Source: Alistipes timonensis JC136 (GTDB lineage: Bacteria > Bacteroidota > Bacteroidia > Bacteroidales > Rikenellaceae). From it: 64,000 bases of DNA. Positions 1 through 6,692 of this stretch are shown piece after piece. The DNA is taken from positions 111,662-175,661 of the forward strand of contig NZ_FNRI01000008.1 in NCBI RefSeq assembly GCF_900107675.1. The letters are read 5' to 3'. The notes under the pieces were generated by a model. The model worked only from the letters and a program-made list of their open reading frames with translations, ran no database searches and was not told the origin of the DNA. Each line of letters opens with the position of its first letter. Position 1 is the stretch's first letter. The position numbers were made by a program, and so were the translations under genes.

Positions 1-62
1 GCGTCGACACCCTCTTTGAGCAGCTCGCGCGCCTCTACGTTGTATTTAATATCTTTTGCCAT
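1..62 (-). CDS. groL: GroEL chaperonin, N-terminal end only (runs off the left edge)
   Basis: Only the first 20 codons are in the window, reading leftwards from an ATG at 62. They translate to MAKDIKYNVEARELLKEGVD, the standard start of the 60 kDa chaperonin that folds proteins in a double-ring chamber with GroES. The gene begins 12 bases after the groES stop, the usual groES-groEL operon order. The rest of the gene lies outside the window. Confidence 0.95.
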   Translation of the reverse strand, partial: MAKDIKYNVEARELLKEGVD

Positions 63-74
63 GACTTTTACGAA

Positions 75-344
75 TTAGATGATTGCCAAAATATCGTTCT
101 GTTTCATGATGAGGTAATCCACGCCGTCGACCTGGATCTCCTGACCGGCATACTTGCCGTAGAGGACCTGATCGCCCACTTTGACCTCCATTTTGACCTC
201 CGAAGTGCCGGGGCCCACTGCAACGACCTTACCTGCCAGCGGTTTTTCCTTTGCCGTGTCGGGGATGATCAATCCACCGGCTGTCTTCTCCTCCGCGGGA
301 TTCGGGAGAACCAGCACACGGTCCGATAACGGTTTTACATTCAT
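75..344 (-). CDS. groES: Co-chaperonin GroES
   Basis: This 89-residue protein has the usual length of the 10 kDa chaperonin lid. It starts MNVKPLSDRVLVLPN and carries the mobile-loop region (EEKTAGGLIIPDTAKEKP, about residues 18-35) and a C-terminal DYLIMKQNDILAII strand. It caps the GroEL ring in the cytoplasm during folding. It is first in a groES-groEL operon on the minus strand. No CIRCE-type inverted repeat is visible upstream, and I could not place a clear Bacteroidetes promoter for it, so its heat-shock control is not explained by what I can see. Confidence 0.96.
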   Translation of the reverse strand: MNVKPLSDRVLVLPNPAEEKTAGGLIIPDTAKEKPLAGKVVAVGPGTSEVKMEVKVGDQVLYGKYAGQEIQVDGVDYLIMKQNDILAII

Positions 345-518
345 AGCTTTTACGTGTTTTAAGTTTTACTGATATATTTGTGTTATTCGCTTTCGCAACC
401 CCGAATCCATCAATAGATGTGCCAAGCGTTTTTTGGCAGGTTTTGCGTGACAAACGAGCAGTGGAGACTGCCATTTTGTCACCCGGGACACTTTCCCGAA
501 GATTTTTAAGCCGAAAAT

Positions 519-550
519 TTTGCACGGACCGAAAAAACGTATTACATTTG
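519..550 (+). promoter_or_regulatory. Bacteroidetes-type promoter for tRNA-His
   Basis: TTTG at 519-522 and TACATTTG at 543-550 are separated by 20 bp, a full match to the -33/-7 consensus of the primary sigma factor of this phylum. The predicted transcript would start near 557, about 25 bases ahead of the tRNA. Confidence 0.8.
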
Positions 551-581
551 CATCCCGATACGACAAGTGCGTATCGACACG

Positions 582-655
582 GTGGATGTAGCTCAGTCGG
601 TTAGAGCGTCGGATTGTGGTTCCGAAGGTCGTGGGTTCGAGCCCCATCTTCCACC
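582..655 (+). tRNA. tRNA-His (anticodon GTG)
   Basis: The sequence folds into a cloverleaf. The acceptor strand GTGGATG pairs with CTTCCAC (one T-T mismatch at the sixth pair). The D arm is GCTC/GAGC, the anticodon stem TCGGA/TCCGA frames the loop TTGTGGT with GTG at 616-618, and the T arm is GTGGG/CCCAT around TTCGAGC. A G at 581 opposite C655 fits the extra G-1:C73 pair specific to tRNA-His. It is a single-gene unit with its own promoter and a terminator immediately after. Confidence 0.96.
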
Positions 656-660
656 CCGAA

Positions 661-686
661 AGGGTCTTCGCAAGAAGACCTTTTTT
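661..686 (+). terminator. Rho-independent terminator of tRNA-His
   Basis: A stem of 9 pairs (661-669 with 674-682, one G-T) closes a GCAA tetraloop. The right arm runs into a T tract ending at 686. It begins five bases after the tRNA. Confidence 0.92.
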
Positions 687-819
687 GTTGGCAGACAGCC
701 GCAAGCCAGCCCAAACAATCCTGTATATCAACAATATGCAGGATTGCTTCATTTACAGACCGAAGCATACGGAGAAAACAGCCCCATCTTCCGAGGTTCC
801 GGAAAGCGATATTTTTTCG

Positions 820-827
820 TATCTTTA
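820..827 (+). promoter_or_regulatory. Probable -7 box for the Fer4_19 gene
   Basis: TATCTTTA differs from the TAnnTTTG box only at the last base and lies 41 bases before the ATG at 869. No clear TTTG is present at the expected -33 position, so this is a weak call. Confidence 0.4.
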
Positions 828-868
828 GCACCATAAAAATTCATTCAGTCAACCAAAGACTTTTGCAC

Positions 869-1096
869 ATGGACCCGAAAAACACCATTAAAGAGTACAC
901 CAACGGCGAAATCATTATCGTCTGGCAGCCGGAACTTTGCACACACGCAGGCGTCTGCGTAAAGATGCTGCCCAAGGTTTACAATCCGAAAGAGCGGCCC
1001 TGGGTGAAACCGGAGAATGCTTCGACAGCCGAACTCATCGCCCAAATCGACAAATGCCCCTCGGGAGCGCTGTCATACCGAATGGCCGAAAAATAA
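869..1096 (+). CDS. Small (4Fe-4S)-binding protein, Fer4_19/YjdI type
   Basis: This 75-residue protein matches the divergent mono-cluster ferredoxin family typified by E. coli YjdI. The family signature is visible as CTHAGVC (Cys24, His26, Cys30) and KCPSGAL (Cys63). Only three cysteines are present, so His26 or another ligand would have to complete a cluster; this is how the family normally looks. The exact redox partner is unknown. The ATG at 869 is chosen because the family start motif follows directly and the longer upstream frame runs back through the tRNA gene. It is monocistronic and convergent with enolase, with which it shares a terminator. Confidence 0.85.
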   Translation: MDPKNTIKEYTNGEIIIVWQPELCTHAGVCVKMLPKVYNPKERPWVKPENASTAELIAQIDKCPSGALSYRMAEK

Positions 1097-1100
1097 AAAC

Positions 1101-1137
1101 AGAAACCCGGATGTCTTCCGACATCCGGGTTTCTTGT
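1101..1137. terminator. Bidirectional terminator between the Fer4_19 gene and enolase
   Basis: A perfect 15-bp stem (1101-1115 with 1120-1134) closes a TTCC tetraloop. A-rich sequence lies on the left and T-rich sequence on the right, so it can end both the plus-strand gene (stop at 1096) and the minus-strand eno gene (stop at 1152). Confidence 0.9.
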
Positions 1138-1151
1138 ATCCGGTCCGCAAA

Positions 1152-2453
1152 TTACTTGCGGTATACCTTCGTGTAGCCGTAGACAGCCTCGTCGCCGAGC
1201 TCCTCCTCGATGCGGAGCAGCTGGTTGTACTTGGCCATGCGGTCCGAACGCGAAGCCGAGCCGGTTTTGATCTGGCCCGAGTTCGTAGCCACGGCGATGT
1301 CGGCGATCGTCGAATCCTCGGTCTCACCCGAACGGTGCGACGTTACCGACGTGTAGCCTGCGCGGTGAGCCATCTCGATAGCGTCGAGCGTCTCGGTCAG
1401 CGTACCGATCTGGTTTACTTTGATGAGGATCGAGTTGGCGCAACCCATTTCGATACCCTTCTTCAGGAAGTCCACGTTCGTAACGAACAGGTCGTCACCC
1501 ACGAGCTGGCACTTGTCGCCGATCTCGGCGGTGAGCATCTGCCAGCCTTCCCAGTCGTTCTCCGACATACCGTCCTCGATCGAGTCGATGGGGTATTTGG
1601 CAACGAGGCCCTTCAGGTACTCAACCTGCTCCTTCGACGAACGCTTGGCACCTTTGGCGCCCTCGAACTTGGTGTAGTCGTAAACGCCGTCTTTGAAGAA
1701 CTCCGACGAAGCGCAGTCCATGCCGATCGACACGTCGCCGCCTTCGCACTTGCGGCCGGGCTTGTAACCGGCCATCTTGATGGCCTCGATGATCGACTCG
1801 ATGGCGTCCTCCGTACCGTTGAGCGCGGGAGCGAAACCGCCCTCGTCACCTACGGCCGTCGAGAGATTGCGGTTGTGGAGCACTTTTTTGAGGTTGTGGA
1901 ATACCTCGGCGCCCATGCGGATACCCTCTTTGAACGAAGCGGCACCTACGGGACGGATCATGAACTCCTGGAATGCGATCGGAGCGTCCGAGTGCGAACC
2001 GCCGTTGATGATGTTCATCATCGGAACGGGCAGCGTCTTGGCGTTCGCTCCGCCGATATAGCGATAGAGGGGCATGCCGAAATAGTCGGCGGCGGCGCGG
2101 GCCACGGCCAGCGATACGCCGAGGATGGCATTGGCGCCCAGCTTCGACTTGGTCGGGGTGCCGTCGAGGGCGATCATGGCCTTGTCGATACCCACCTGAT
2201 CGGCAACGTTCATGCCGATAACGGCCGGGGCAATCACCTCGTTGACGTTCTTCACGGCGTTCAGCACGCCTTTGCCCAGGTAACGGCTCTTGTCGCCGTC
2301 ACGAAGTTCGAGAGCCTCGTTCTCGCCGGTCGATGCGCCGCTCGGAACGGCAGCGCGGCCGAATGCGCCCGATACAGTCCGTACTTCGACCTCGACGGTC
2401 GGATTGCCTCGCGAGTCGAGGATCTCCCTTGCATGAATCTCTACAATCTGCAT
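1152..2453 (-). CDS. eno: Enolase (2-phospho-D-glycerate hydro-lyase)
   Basis: This 433-residue enolase interconverts 2-phosphoglycerate and phosphoenolpyruvate in glycolysis and is cytoplasmic. The N-terminal domain opens with IHAREILDSRGNPTVEVEV. The barrel contains the conserved block around LIKVNQIGTLTE, which holds the catalytic lysine, and SHRSGETED near the C-terminus. The ATG at 2453 is chosen because it gives the usual MQIVEIHAREIL start. The longer frame would add 29 residues that run back over the promoter. The gene stands alone with its own promoter at 2510-2541. Confidence 0.97.
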   Translation of the reverse strand: MQIVEIHAREILDSRGNPTVEVEVRTVSGAFGRAAVPSGASTGENEALELRDGDKSRYLGKGVLNAVKNVNEVIAPAVIGMNVADQVGIDKAMIALDGTPTKSKLGANAILGVSLAVARAAADYFGMPLYRYIGGANAKTLPVPMMNIINGGSHSDAPIAFQEFMIRPVGAASFKEGIRMGAEVFHNLKKVLHNRNLSTAVGDEGGFAPALNGTEDAIESIIEAIKMAGYKPGRKCEGGDVSIGMDCASSEFFKDGVYDYTKFEGAKGAKRSSKEQVEYLKGLVAKYPIDSIEDGMSENDWEGWQMLTAEIGDKCQLVGDDLFVTNVDFLKKGIEMGCANSILIKVNQIGTLTETLDAIEMAHRAGYTSVTSHRSGETEDSTIADIAVATNSGQIKTGSASRSDRMAKYNQLLRIEEELGDEAVYGYTKVYRK

Positions 2454-2509
2454 AGTTGTAATGGTTTGAATAATATGTGTTTGAAATACTAACTTCCTAA
2501 ACGTCGCGG

Positions 2510-2541
2510 CAAAGGTAGTACAAGCCGGGCGCAATGACAAA
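2510..2541 (-). promoter_or_regulatory. Promoter of enolase
   Basis: Read on the minus strand, TTTG (2541-2538), a 20-bp spacer and TACCTTTG (2517-2510) give a full consensus Bacteroidetes promoter, about 57 bases before the eno start. A second TACCTTTG lies at 2597-2590 but has no -33 partner. Confidence 0.8.
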
Positions 2542-2658
2542 TTTATTTGAATTGCCGGGGCGCAGTCTTCCTAAGCCGGGATTTCCCGGCAAAGGTACAA
2601 AATAATTGCGAATTGCGGTTTCTTTATTGTTATTTTTTTCACGATTGCGGCACGCGTT

Positions 2659-2690
2659 TTTCTGTTTCTGATGCAAATATCGTATCTTTG
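2659..2690 (+). promoter_or_regulatory. Promoter of the cation/proton antiporter gene
   Basis: TATCTTTG at 2683-2690 is an exact -7 box, and TTTC at 2659-2662 sits 20 bp upstream, one base off the -33 box. It lies 43 bases before the ATG at 2734. Confidence 0.7.
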
Positions 2691-2733
2691 CGCCGCGACT
2701 TACGCGCAAAACCACGTAAACGACCGTCATTCA

Positions 2734-3918
2734 ATGCGAAAAGTTCTTTCGTTCTCGCTCTTCCTGATGCTGGGCCTCGTCGCCTCGCAACTGCTCCCCG
2801 GCGCGCTGGGCGCGGCCTATCCGGGCTTCAAAGCCACTACCGACACCCTGCTCTACGTCTGTCTGGGATTCATTATGATAAACGTCGGCCGGGAGTTCGA
2901 GATCGACAAATCCCGCTGGCGCTCCTACACCGCCGATTACTTTATCGCCATGGCCACCGCCGCGCTTCCGTGGCTGCTCATCGCCCTCTATTACGTCTTC
3001 GTCCTGCTGCCCTCCGACCTGTGGGGAAGCCCCGAGGCGTGGAAGGAGAACCTGTTGCTGAGCCGTTTCGCGGCCCCGACCTCGGCGGGCATCCTCTTCA
3101 CGATGCTCGCGGCGCTGCACCTGAAAAAAAGCTGGATATACCGTAAAATACAAGTGCTGGCGATCTTCGACGACCTGGACACCATCCTGCTGATGATCCC
3201 GCTGCAAATCCTGATGATCGGCCTCAAATGGCAGATGTTCGCCATCGTGGGCGTGGTGACCCTCCTGCTCGCCGTCGGCTGGCGGTGGCAGGCGAAGTGG
3301 GACGTGCGGCAGGACTGGAAACGCATCCTGGGACTCGCCGTCGTGGTCTGCGCCCTGACGCAGCTGCTCTACCTGGCGACGGCCCACTGGTACGGCCCCG
3401 AAAACAGCATCCATATCGAAGTGCTGCTTCCGGCGTTCGTGATCGGCATGCTGATGAAGCACCGCGAACTCGACACCCCCGCCGAACGCCGCGCTTCGAC
3501 GGGCATCTCGTTCCTGTTCATGCTGCTGGTGGGAATGAGCATGCCGCTGGTGACGGGCACCGCGGCGTCCGACGCGGCCGCGGCAGCCGGATCGGTCACC
3601 GCCGCGCAGCCGATGATGCCGTGGGGCATCCTGCTGCTGCACGTCGTAGCCGTATCGGCACTTTCCAACCTCGGAAAACTCGTGCCGGTCTTCTTCTACC
3701 GCGACCGGCAGCTGAGCGAGCGGCTGGCCCTCTCGGTGGGTATGTTCACCCGCGGCGAGGTGGGCGCCGGAGTGATCTTCATCGCCCTCGGGTACAGCCT
3801 CGGCGGCCCGGCGCTGATTATCTCGGTGCTGACGCTGGTACTGAACCTTATCCTCACGGGCGGATTCGTCGTCTGGGTCAAACGACTGGCGCTCCGAAGC
3901 GCCGTTCCCGAAGAATAA
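2734..3918 (+). CDS. Cation:proton antiporter (Na+/H+ exchanger family)
   Basis: This 394-residue integral membrane protein has about twelve hydrophobic segments spread over its whole length, typical of the CPA-type Na+/H+ exchanger fold. Acidic residues sit within membrane segments, notably in FDDLDTILL in the middle and RGEVGAGVIFIALGY near the end, where such carriers usually place ion-binding carboxylates. The likely role is exchange of Na+ or K+ for protons across the inner membrane; the ion cannot be told from sequence. ATG 2734 is preferred because the predicted promoter overlaps the longer upstream frame. The following porin gene starts 12 bases after the stop, so the two may be cotranscribed. 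Confidence 0.85.
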   Translation: MRKVLSFSLFLMLGLVASQLLPGALGAAYPGFKATTDTLLYVCLGFIMINVGREFEIDKSRWRSYTADYFIAMATAALPWLLIALYYVFVLLPSDLWGSPEAWKENLLLSRFAAPTSAGILFTMLAALHLKKSWIYRKIQVLAIFDDLDTILLMIPLQILMIGLKWQMFAIVGVVTLLLAVGWRWQAKWDVRQDWKRILGLAVVVCALTQLLYLATAHWYGPENSIHIEVLLPAFVIGMLMKHRELDTPAERRASTGISFLFMLLVGMSMPLVTGTAASDAAAAAGSVTAAQPMMPWGILLLHVVAVSALSNLGKLVPVFFYRDRQLSERLALSVGMFTRGEVGAGVIFIALGYSLGGPALIISVLTLVLNLILTGGFVVWVKRLALRSAVPEE

Positions 3919-3930
3919 CCCCTTGTACGC

Positions 3931-4584
3931 ATGAAAAAATACACACTGATCCTGTTTGTCCTGCTGCTGGCCGGGAACGCCCGGGCGCAGCAGTACGAAA
4001 AGAACATCCTGGGCGTCCGCGCCGGCCTCAATGTCTCGAAGCTCGCGGTTTCGGCCGAGGATATGCGGCTCAGCACCGGTTGGCGCACCGGATTCCATTT
4101 CGCCGTTTCGGATCAGGTGCTACTGACCCGGAAACTGCCTCTCTACCTCGAAACGGGGGTCGATTTCTCGAGCCGCGGCGGCAAAATCGCCCTTGCGCAA
4201 TACGGCGAAGTCTACCGGACGACCCCGCGGCCGTTCTACCTGCAGGTGCCCCTGCTCGTCAACTACCATTTCAACGTCCGGGACCTCCTCACGATACAGC
4301 CTTTCGCCGGCATTTACGGCGGCGTGGGGCTGAGGGGCCGCATGGAGTTCGACTACCTCGGGAAAGAGGAGCTGTTCGGCGACCGGGGAATGCTCTACCG
4401 GCTGGATTTCGGGGTCCGGGCGGGCGTCGGATTCACCGTGAAACGCATCTATCTGGGCGTAAGCTATGACATCGGCTGCATGAACCAGTTCAAAGGCACC
4501 GAGTTCTTCGGCTACGAAACCCGCGTTTCGGAGGTCAGAATACAAAACGACTGCCTCACCGTGATGATCGGCTACAACTTCTGA
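3931..4584 (+). CDS. Outer-membrane beta-barrel protein (porin-family / PorT-like), copy 1
   Basis: This 217-residue protein has a signal peptide ending near ARAQ (residue 20), followed by short alternating strands rich in aromatic and glycine residues and a C-terminal MIGYNF ending in Phe, as expected for a small beta-barrel in the outer membrane. It is a tandem paralogue of the next gene: both share EKNILGVRAGLN just after the signal, the LETG..FSSRGGKI block and a LVNYHF...TIQPFAG block. No transport or adhesion function can be assigned. It follows the antiporter gene by 12 bases. Confidence 0.8.
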   Translation: MKKYTLILFVLLLAGNARAQQYEKNILGVRAGLNVSKLAVSAEDMRLSTGWRTGFHFAVSDQVLLTRKLPLYLETGVDFSSRGGKIALAQYGEVYRTTPRPFYLQVPLLVNYHFNVRDLLTIQPFAGIYGGVGLRGRMEFDYLGKEELFGDRGMLYRLDFGVRAGVGFTVKRIYLGVSYDIGCMNQFKGTEFFGYETRVSEVRIQNDCLTVMIGYNF

Positions 4585-4654
4585 CACCTGCCGGCTATCT
4601 TATTAAAACAAAAATATTTACGAACAAATTTACCGGTTGTCCGCAAAAAAAATC

Positions 4655-4663
4655 GGGGGGGGG
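4655..4663. repeat. Homopolymer tract of nine G
   Basis: Nine consecutive G bases follow an eight-A run. They sit where the -33 element of the next promoter should fall, since TATATTTG begins 20 bp further on. Such tracts can change length by slippage. Confidence 0.9.
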
Positions 4664-4683
4664 ATTTTTCGGAAAAATTATCC

Positions 4684-4691
4684 TATATTTG
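4684..4691 (+). promoter_or_regulatory. -7 box of the second outer-membrane protein gene
   Basis: TATATTTG matches the Bacteroidetes -7 consensus and lies 29 bases before the ATG at 4721. The -33 position is occupied by the G9 tract at 4655-4663 rather than TTTG. Confidence 0.65.
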
Positions 4692-4720
4692 CCACGCAAA
4701 CAACACTAAACTCATTCATT

Positions 4721-5332
4721 ATGAAAAAAGTACTGCTTATCGTGGCCGCCATGCTGTTGGCAAATGCCGTGTCGGCGCAGAATCACGAAAAGAACATCCT
4801 GGGCGTCCGCGCAGGTCTGAATCTGTCGAGCTACTCGATTTCTGAAAGCGGCGGATCAATCAGCACCGACTCCCGGGCCTCGTTCCACGTCGCCGTTTCG
4901 GACCAAATCCTGCTGTGCAACAAACTGCCCTTCTACCTCGAAACCGGCCTTGCGTTTTCGAGCCGCGGCGGTAAGATCGCAGGCATAAGCTTCCGCCCCT
5001 CCTACCTGCAGATTCCCGTGCTGGTAAACTACCACTTCAACATCAAAGACATCGTTACGATCCAGCCGTTCGCAGGTCTTTACTACGGATTCGGCATCGG
5101 CGGCAAGATGAAAGCCGGCGACGAGAAAGGGGACATCTTCGGCGACGAAGGCATCTTCAAGCGTTCCGACCTCGGGGTGCGTCTGGGCGCAGGCGTCGTC
5201 TGGAACCGCATCTACTTCGGCCTGGGCTACGACATCGGCTGTCTGAACCTGGCCAAAGACGTACTGACCAACGGCGGCGACGGCACGATGCGCAACAACT
5301 GCTTCTCCATCAGCGTCGGATACAATTTCTAA
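4721..5332 (+). CDS. Outer-membrane beta-barrel protein (porin-family / PorT-like), copy 2
   Basis: This 203-residue paralogue of the preceding barrel protein has a clear signal peptide (MKKVLLIVAAML...VSAQ, residues 1-22) and the same conserved blocks, EKNILGVRAGLN, LETGLAFSSRGGKI and VTIQPFAGLYYG, ending in the terminal aromatic motif SVGYNF. It is expected in the outer membrane. The ATG at 4721 is chosen because it begins the signal peptide; the longer frame from 4637 would be translated through the promoter. Function is unknown. It has its own -7 box and ends at a strong terminator shared with queA. Confidence 0.82.
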   Translation: MKKVLLIVAAMLLANAVSAQNHEKNILGVRAGLNLSSYSISESGGSISTDSRASFHVAVSDQILLCNKLPFYLETGLAFSSRGGKIAGISFRPSYLQIPVLVNYHFNIKDIVTIQPFAGLYYGFGIGGKMKAGDEKGDIFGDEGIFKRSDLGVRLGAGVVWNRIYFGLGYDIGCLNLAKDVLTNGGDGTMRNNCFSISVGYNF

Positions 5333-5350
5333 TCCGGCCCTGCACCGAAA

Positions 5351-5388
5351 AAAAGGGACGCTATCGAAAAGCGTCCCTTTTTCTTTTT
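5351..5388. terminator. Bidirectional terminator between the barrel protein gene and queA
   Basis: A perfect 12-bp stem (5351-5362 with 5370-5381) has A-rich left and T-rich right flanks. It serves the plus-strand gene ending at 5332 and the minus-strand queA ending at 5400. Confidence 0.9.
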
Positions 5389-5399
5389 CCGTATAACGG

Positions 5400-6611
5400 T
5401 CACTCCCGCATCAGCACCGACGAGTCGCCGTAGCTCAGGAAGCGGAAATCGTGCCCGAGGGCATAATCGTAAATCCGGCGCCAGTCGTCGCCCGCGAAAG
5501 CCGACACCAGCAGCAGCAGGGTCGATTTGGGCTGGTGGAAATTGGTGACGATGTTGCGCACGATGCGGAACTCGTAACCCAGCGGCGTAATCATGATCTG
5601 CGTCGAGGCTTTCAGCCGTTCGACCCCGTTCGCGTCCATCCAGGCGAGCAGCTCCTCCAGGGCGTCGCGGCCCGAATAGTCAGCCGGAATGTCATACAGC
5701 TCCCACTGGCTGACCACCCGTCCGGCATCGGGCGTTCCGGCGGTACGGATGCGCCACGCAAGGGCCGCGAGCGATTCGAGCGTGCGGACCGAAGTGGTCC
5801 CCACGGCGGTAATGTGCCCCCACTTTTCCAACAGTCGGGCCACCGTCGCGCGGCGCACCTCGAAGTGCTCGGTGTGCATCGGATGCTTCGCGGCATCGTC
5901 GTCCTTCACGGGCAGGAAGGTCCCCGCCCCGACATGGAGCGTCACCTCCTCGAACCCGAATCCCCGGGCCTCCATCGCCCCGATCAGCCCGGGCGTGAAG
6001 TGCAGGCCGGCGGTCGGCGCCGCCACCGACCCCTCGAATTTCGAATAGACCGTCTGGTAGCGCGTGTTGTCGATCTCCTCGCTCTCCCGGTTCAGGTAAG
6101 GCGGGATCGGAATCCGCCCGAGGTGCTCCAGCAGTTGCCCGAAAGTCATCGGGGCGCTCCACTCGAAGCGCACGACGCATTCGCGGCCGTGGTCTTCGGC
6201 AATCCATGCCCGGAGGTGTTCGGCGCGCCCCTGGCAGTCGAAATTGATCTCCACATACCCCTCTTTCCACTTCTTGCGGTTGCCCACGATGCACGACCAC
6301 GCGCATCCGCCCGTGACGGCGAAAGCCCGTTCGTAATCGGCCGGGTCGTGCGGCTCGAGGCAGAAGACCTCGATACGCGCTCCCGAAGGTTTGTGCATGA
6401 TGATCCGCGCCCGGATGACCTTCGTGTTGTTGAAGACCAGCAGTTCACCCGCAGGCAGCACGTCGCCGATGTCGGCGAAATGCCGTTCGGAAATCCCGCC
6501 GCCGCGCCAGACGAGCAGTTTCGAAGCGCTGCGCTCGGCGAGGGGGAATTTGGCGATCCGCTCGTCCGGGAGGTCGTAATCGAAGCGGTTTATGTCGATA
6601 TGTCGTTCCAT
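5400..6611 (-). CDS. queA: S-adenosylmethionine:tRNA ribosyltransferase-isomerase (QueA)
   Basis: This 403-residue enzyme transfers and isomerises the ribosyl group of SAM onto 7-aminomethyl-7-deazaguanine in tRNA, making epoxyqueuosine at the wobble position. Family motifs are visible: LPDERIAKFPLAERSASKLL at the start, LVFNNTKVIRARI, AAPTAGLHFTPGL, VGAGTFLPVK and GTTSVRTLES, and a C-terminal NFHQPKSTLLLLVSAFAG. The ATG at 6611 gives this canonical start; the frame stays open far upstream only as a shadow of nadB. The protein is some 45 residues longer than E. coli QueA. It diverges from nadB with overlapping promoters. Confidence 0.95.
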   Translation of the reverse strand: MERHIDINRFDYDLPDERIAKFPLAERSASKLLVWRGGGISERHFADIGDVLPAGELLVFNNTKVIRARIIMHKPSGARIEVFCLEPHDPADYERAFAVTGGCAWSCIVGNRKKWKEGYVEINFDCQGRAEHLRAWIAEDHGRECVVRFEWSAPMTFGQLLEHLGRIPIPPYLNRESEEIDNTRYQTVYSKFEGSVAAPTAGLHFTPGLIGAMEARGFGFEEVTLHVGAGTFLPVKDDDAAKHPMHTEHFEVRRATVARLLEKWGHITAVGTTSVRTLESLAALAWRIRTAGTPDAGRVVSQWELYDIPADYSGRDALEELLAWMDANGVERLKASTQIMITPLGYEFRIVRNIVTNFHQPKSTLLLLVSAFAGDDWRRIYDYALGHDFRFLSYGDSSVLMRE

Positions 6612-6631
6612 ATTTTGCCGGAAATTATGCG

Positions 6632-6659
6632 GCAAAGTTACTATTTTTTGTAACTTTGC
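6632..6659. promoter_or_regulatory. Back-to-back promoters of queA and nadB in an inverted repeat
   Basis: GCAAAGTTAC (6632-6641) and its exact complement GTAACTTTGC (6650-6659) flank an 8-base spacer. Each arm contains a TAACTTTG -7 box: 6640-6633 reads towards queA and 6651-6658 towards nadB. The start codons lie about 22 and 35 bases away. Neither has a clear -33 box, and the two polymerase sites overlap. Confidence 0.65.
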
Positions 6660-6692
6660 GGCGCTGCAAGGCAATAGAAAAAGGAAAAACCC

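Noticed and set aside
373..380. TATATTTG on the plus strand ahead of tRNA-His
   Set aside because: It has no -33 partner and lies about 200 bases before the tRNA, which already has a perfect promoter at 519-550. Probably chance in an A+T-rich spacer.
1017..2492. A 491-codon plus-strand open frame opposite enolase
   Set aside because: It lies antisense to a certain enolase gene, has no recognisable domain, and is a compositional shadow.
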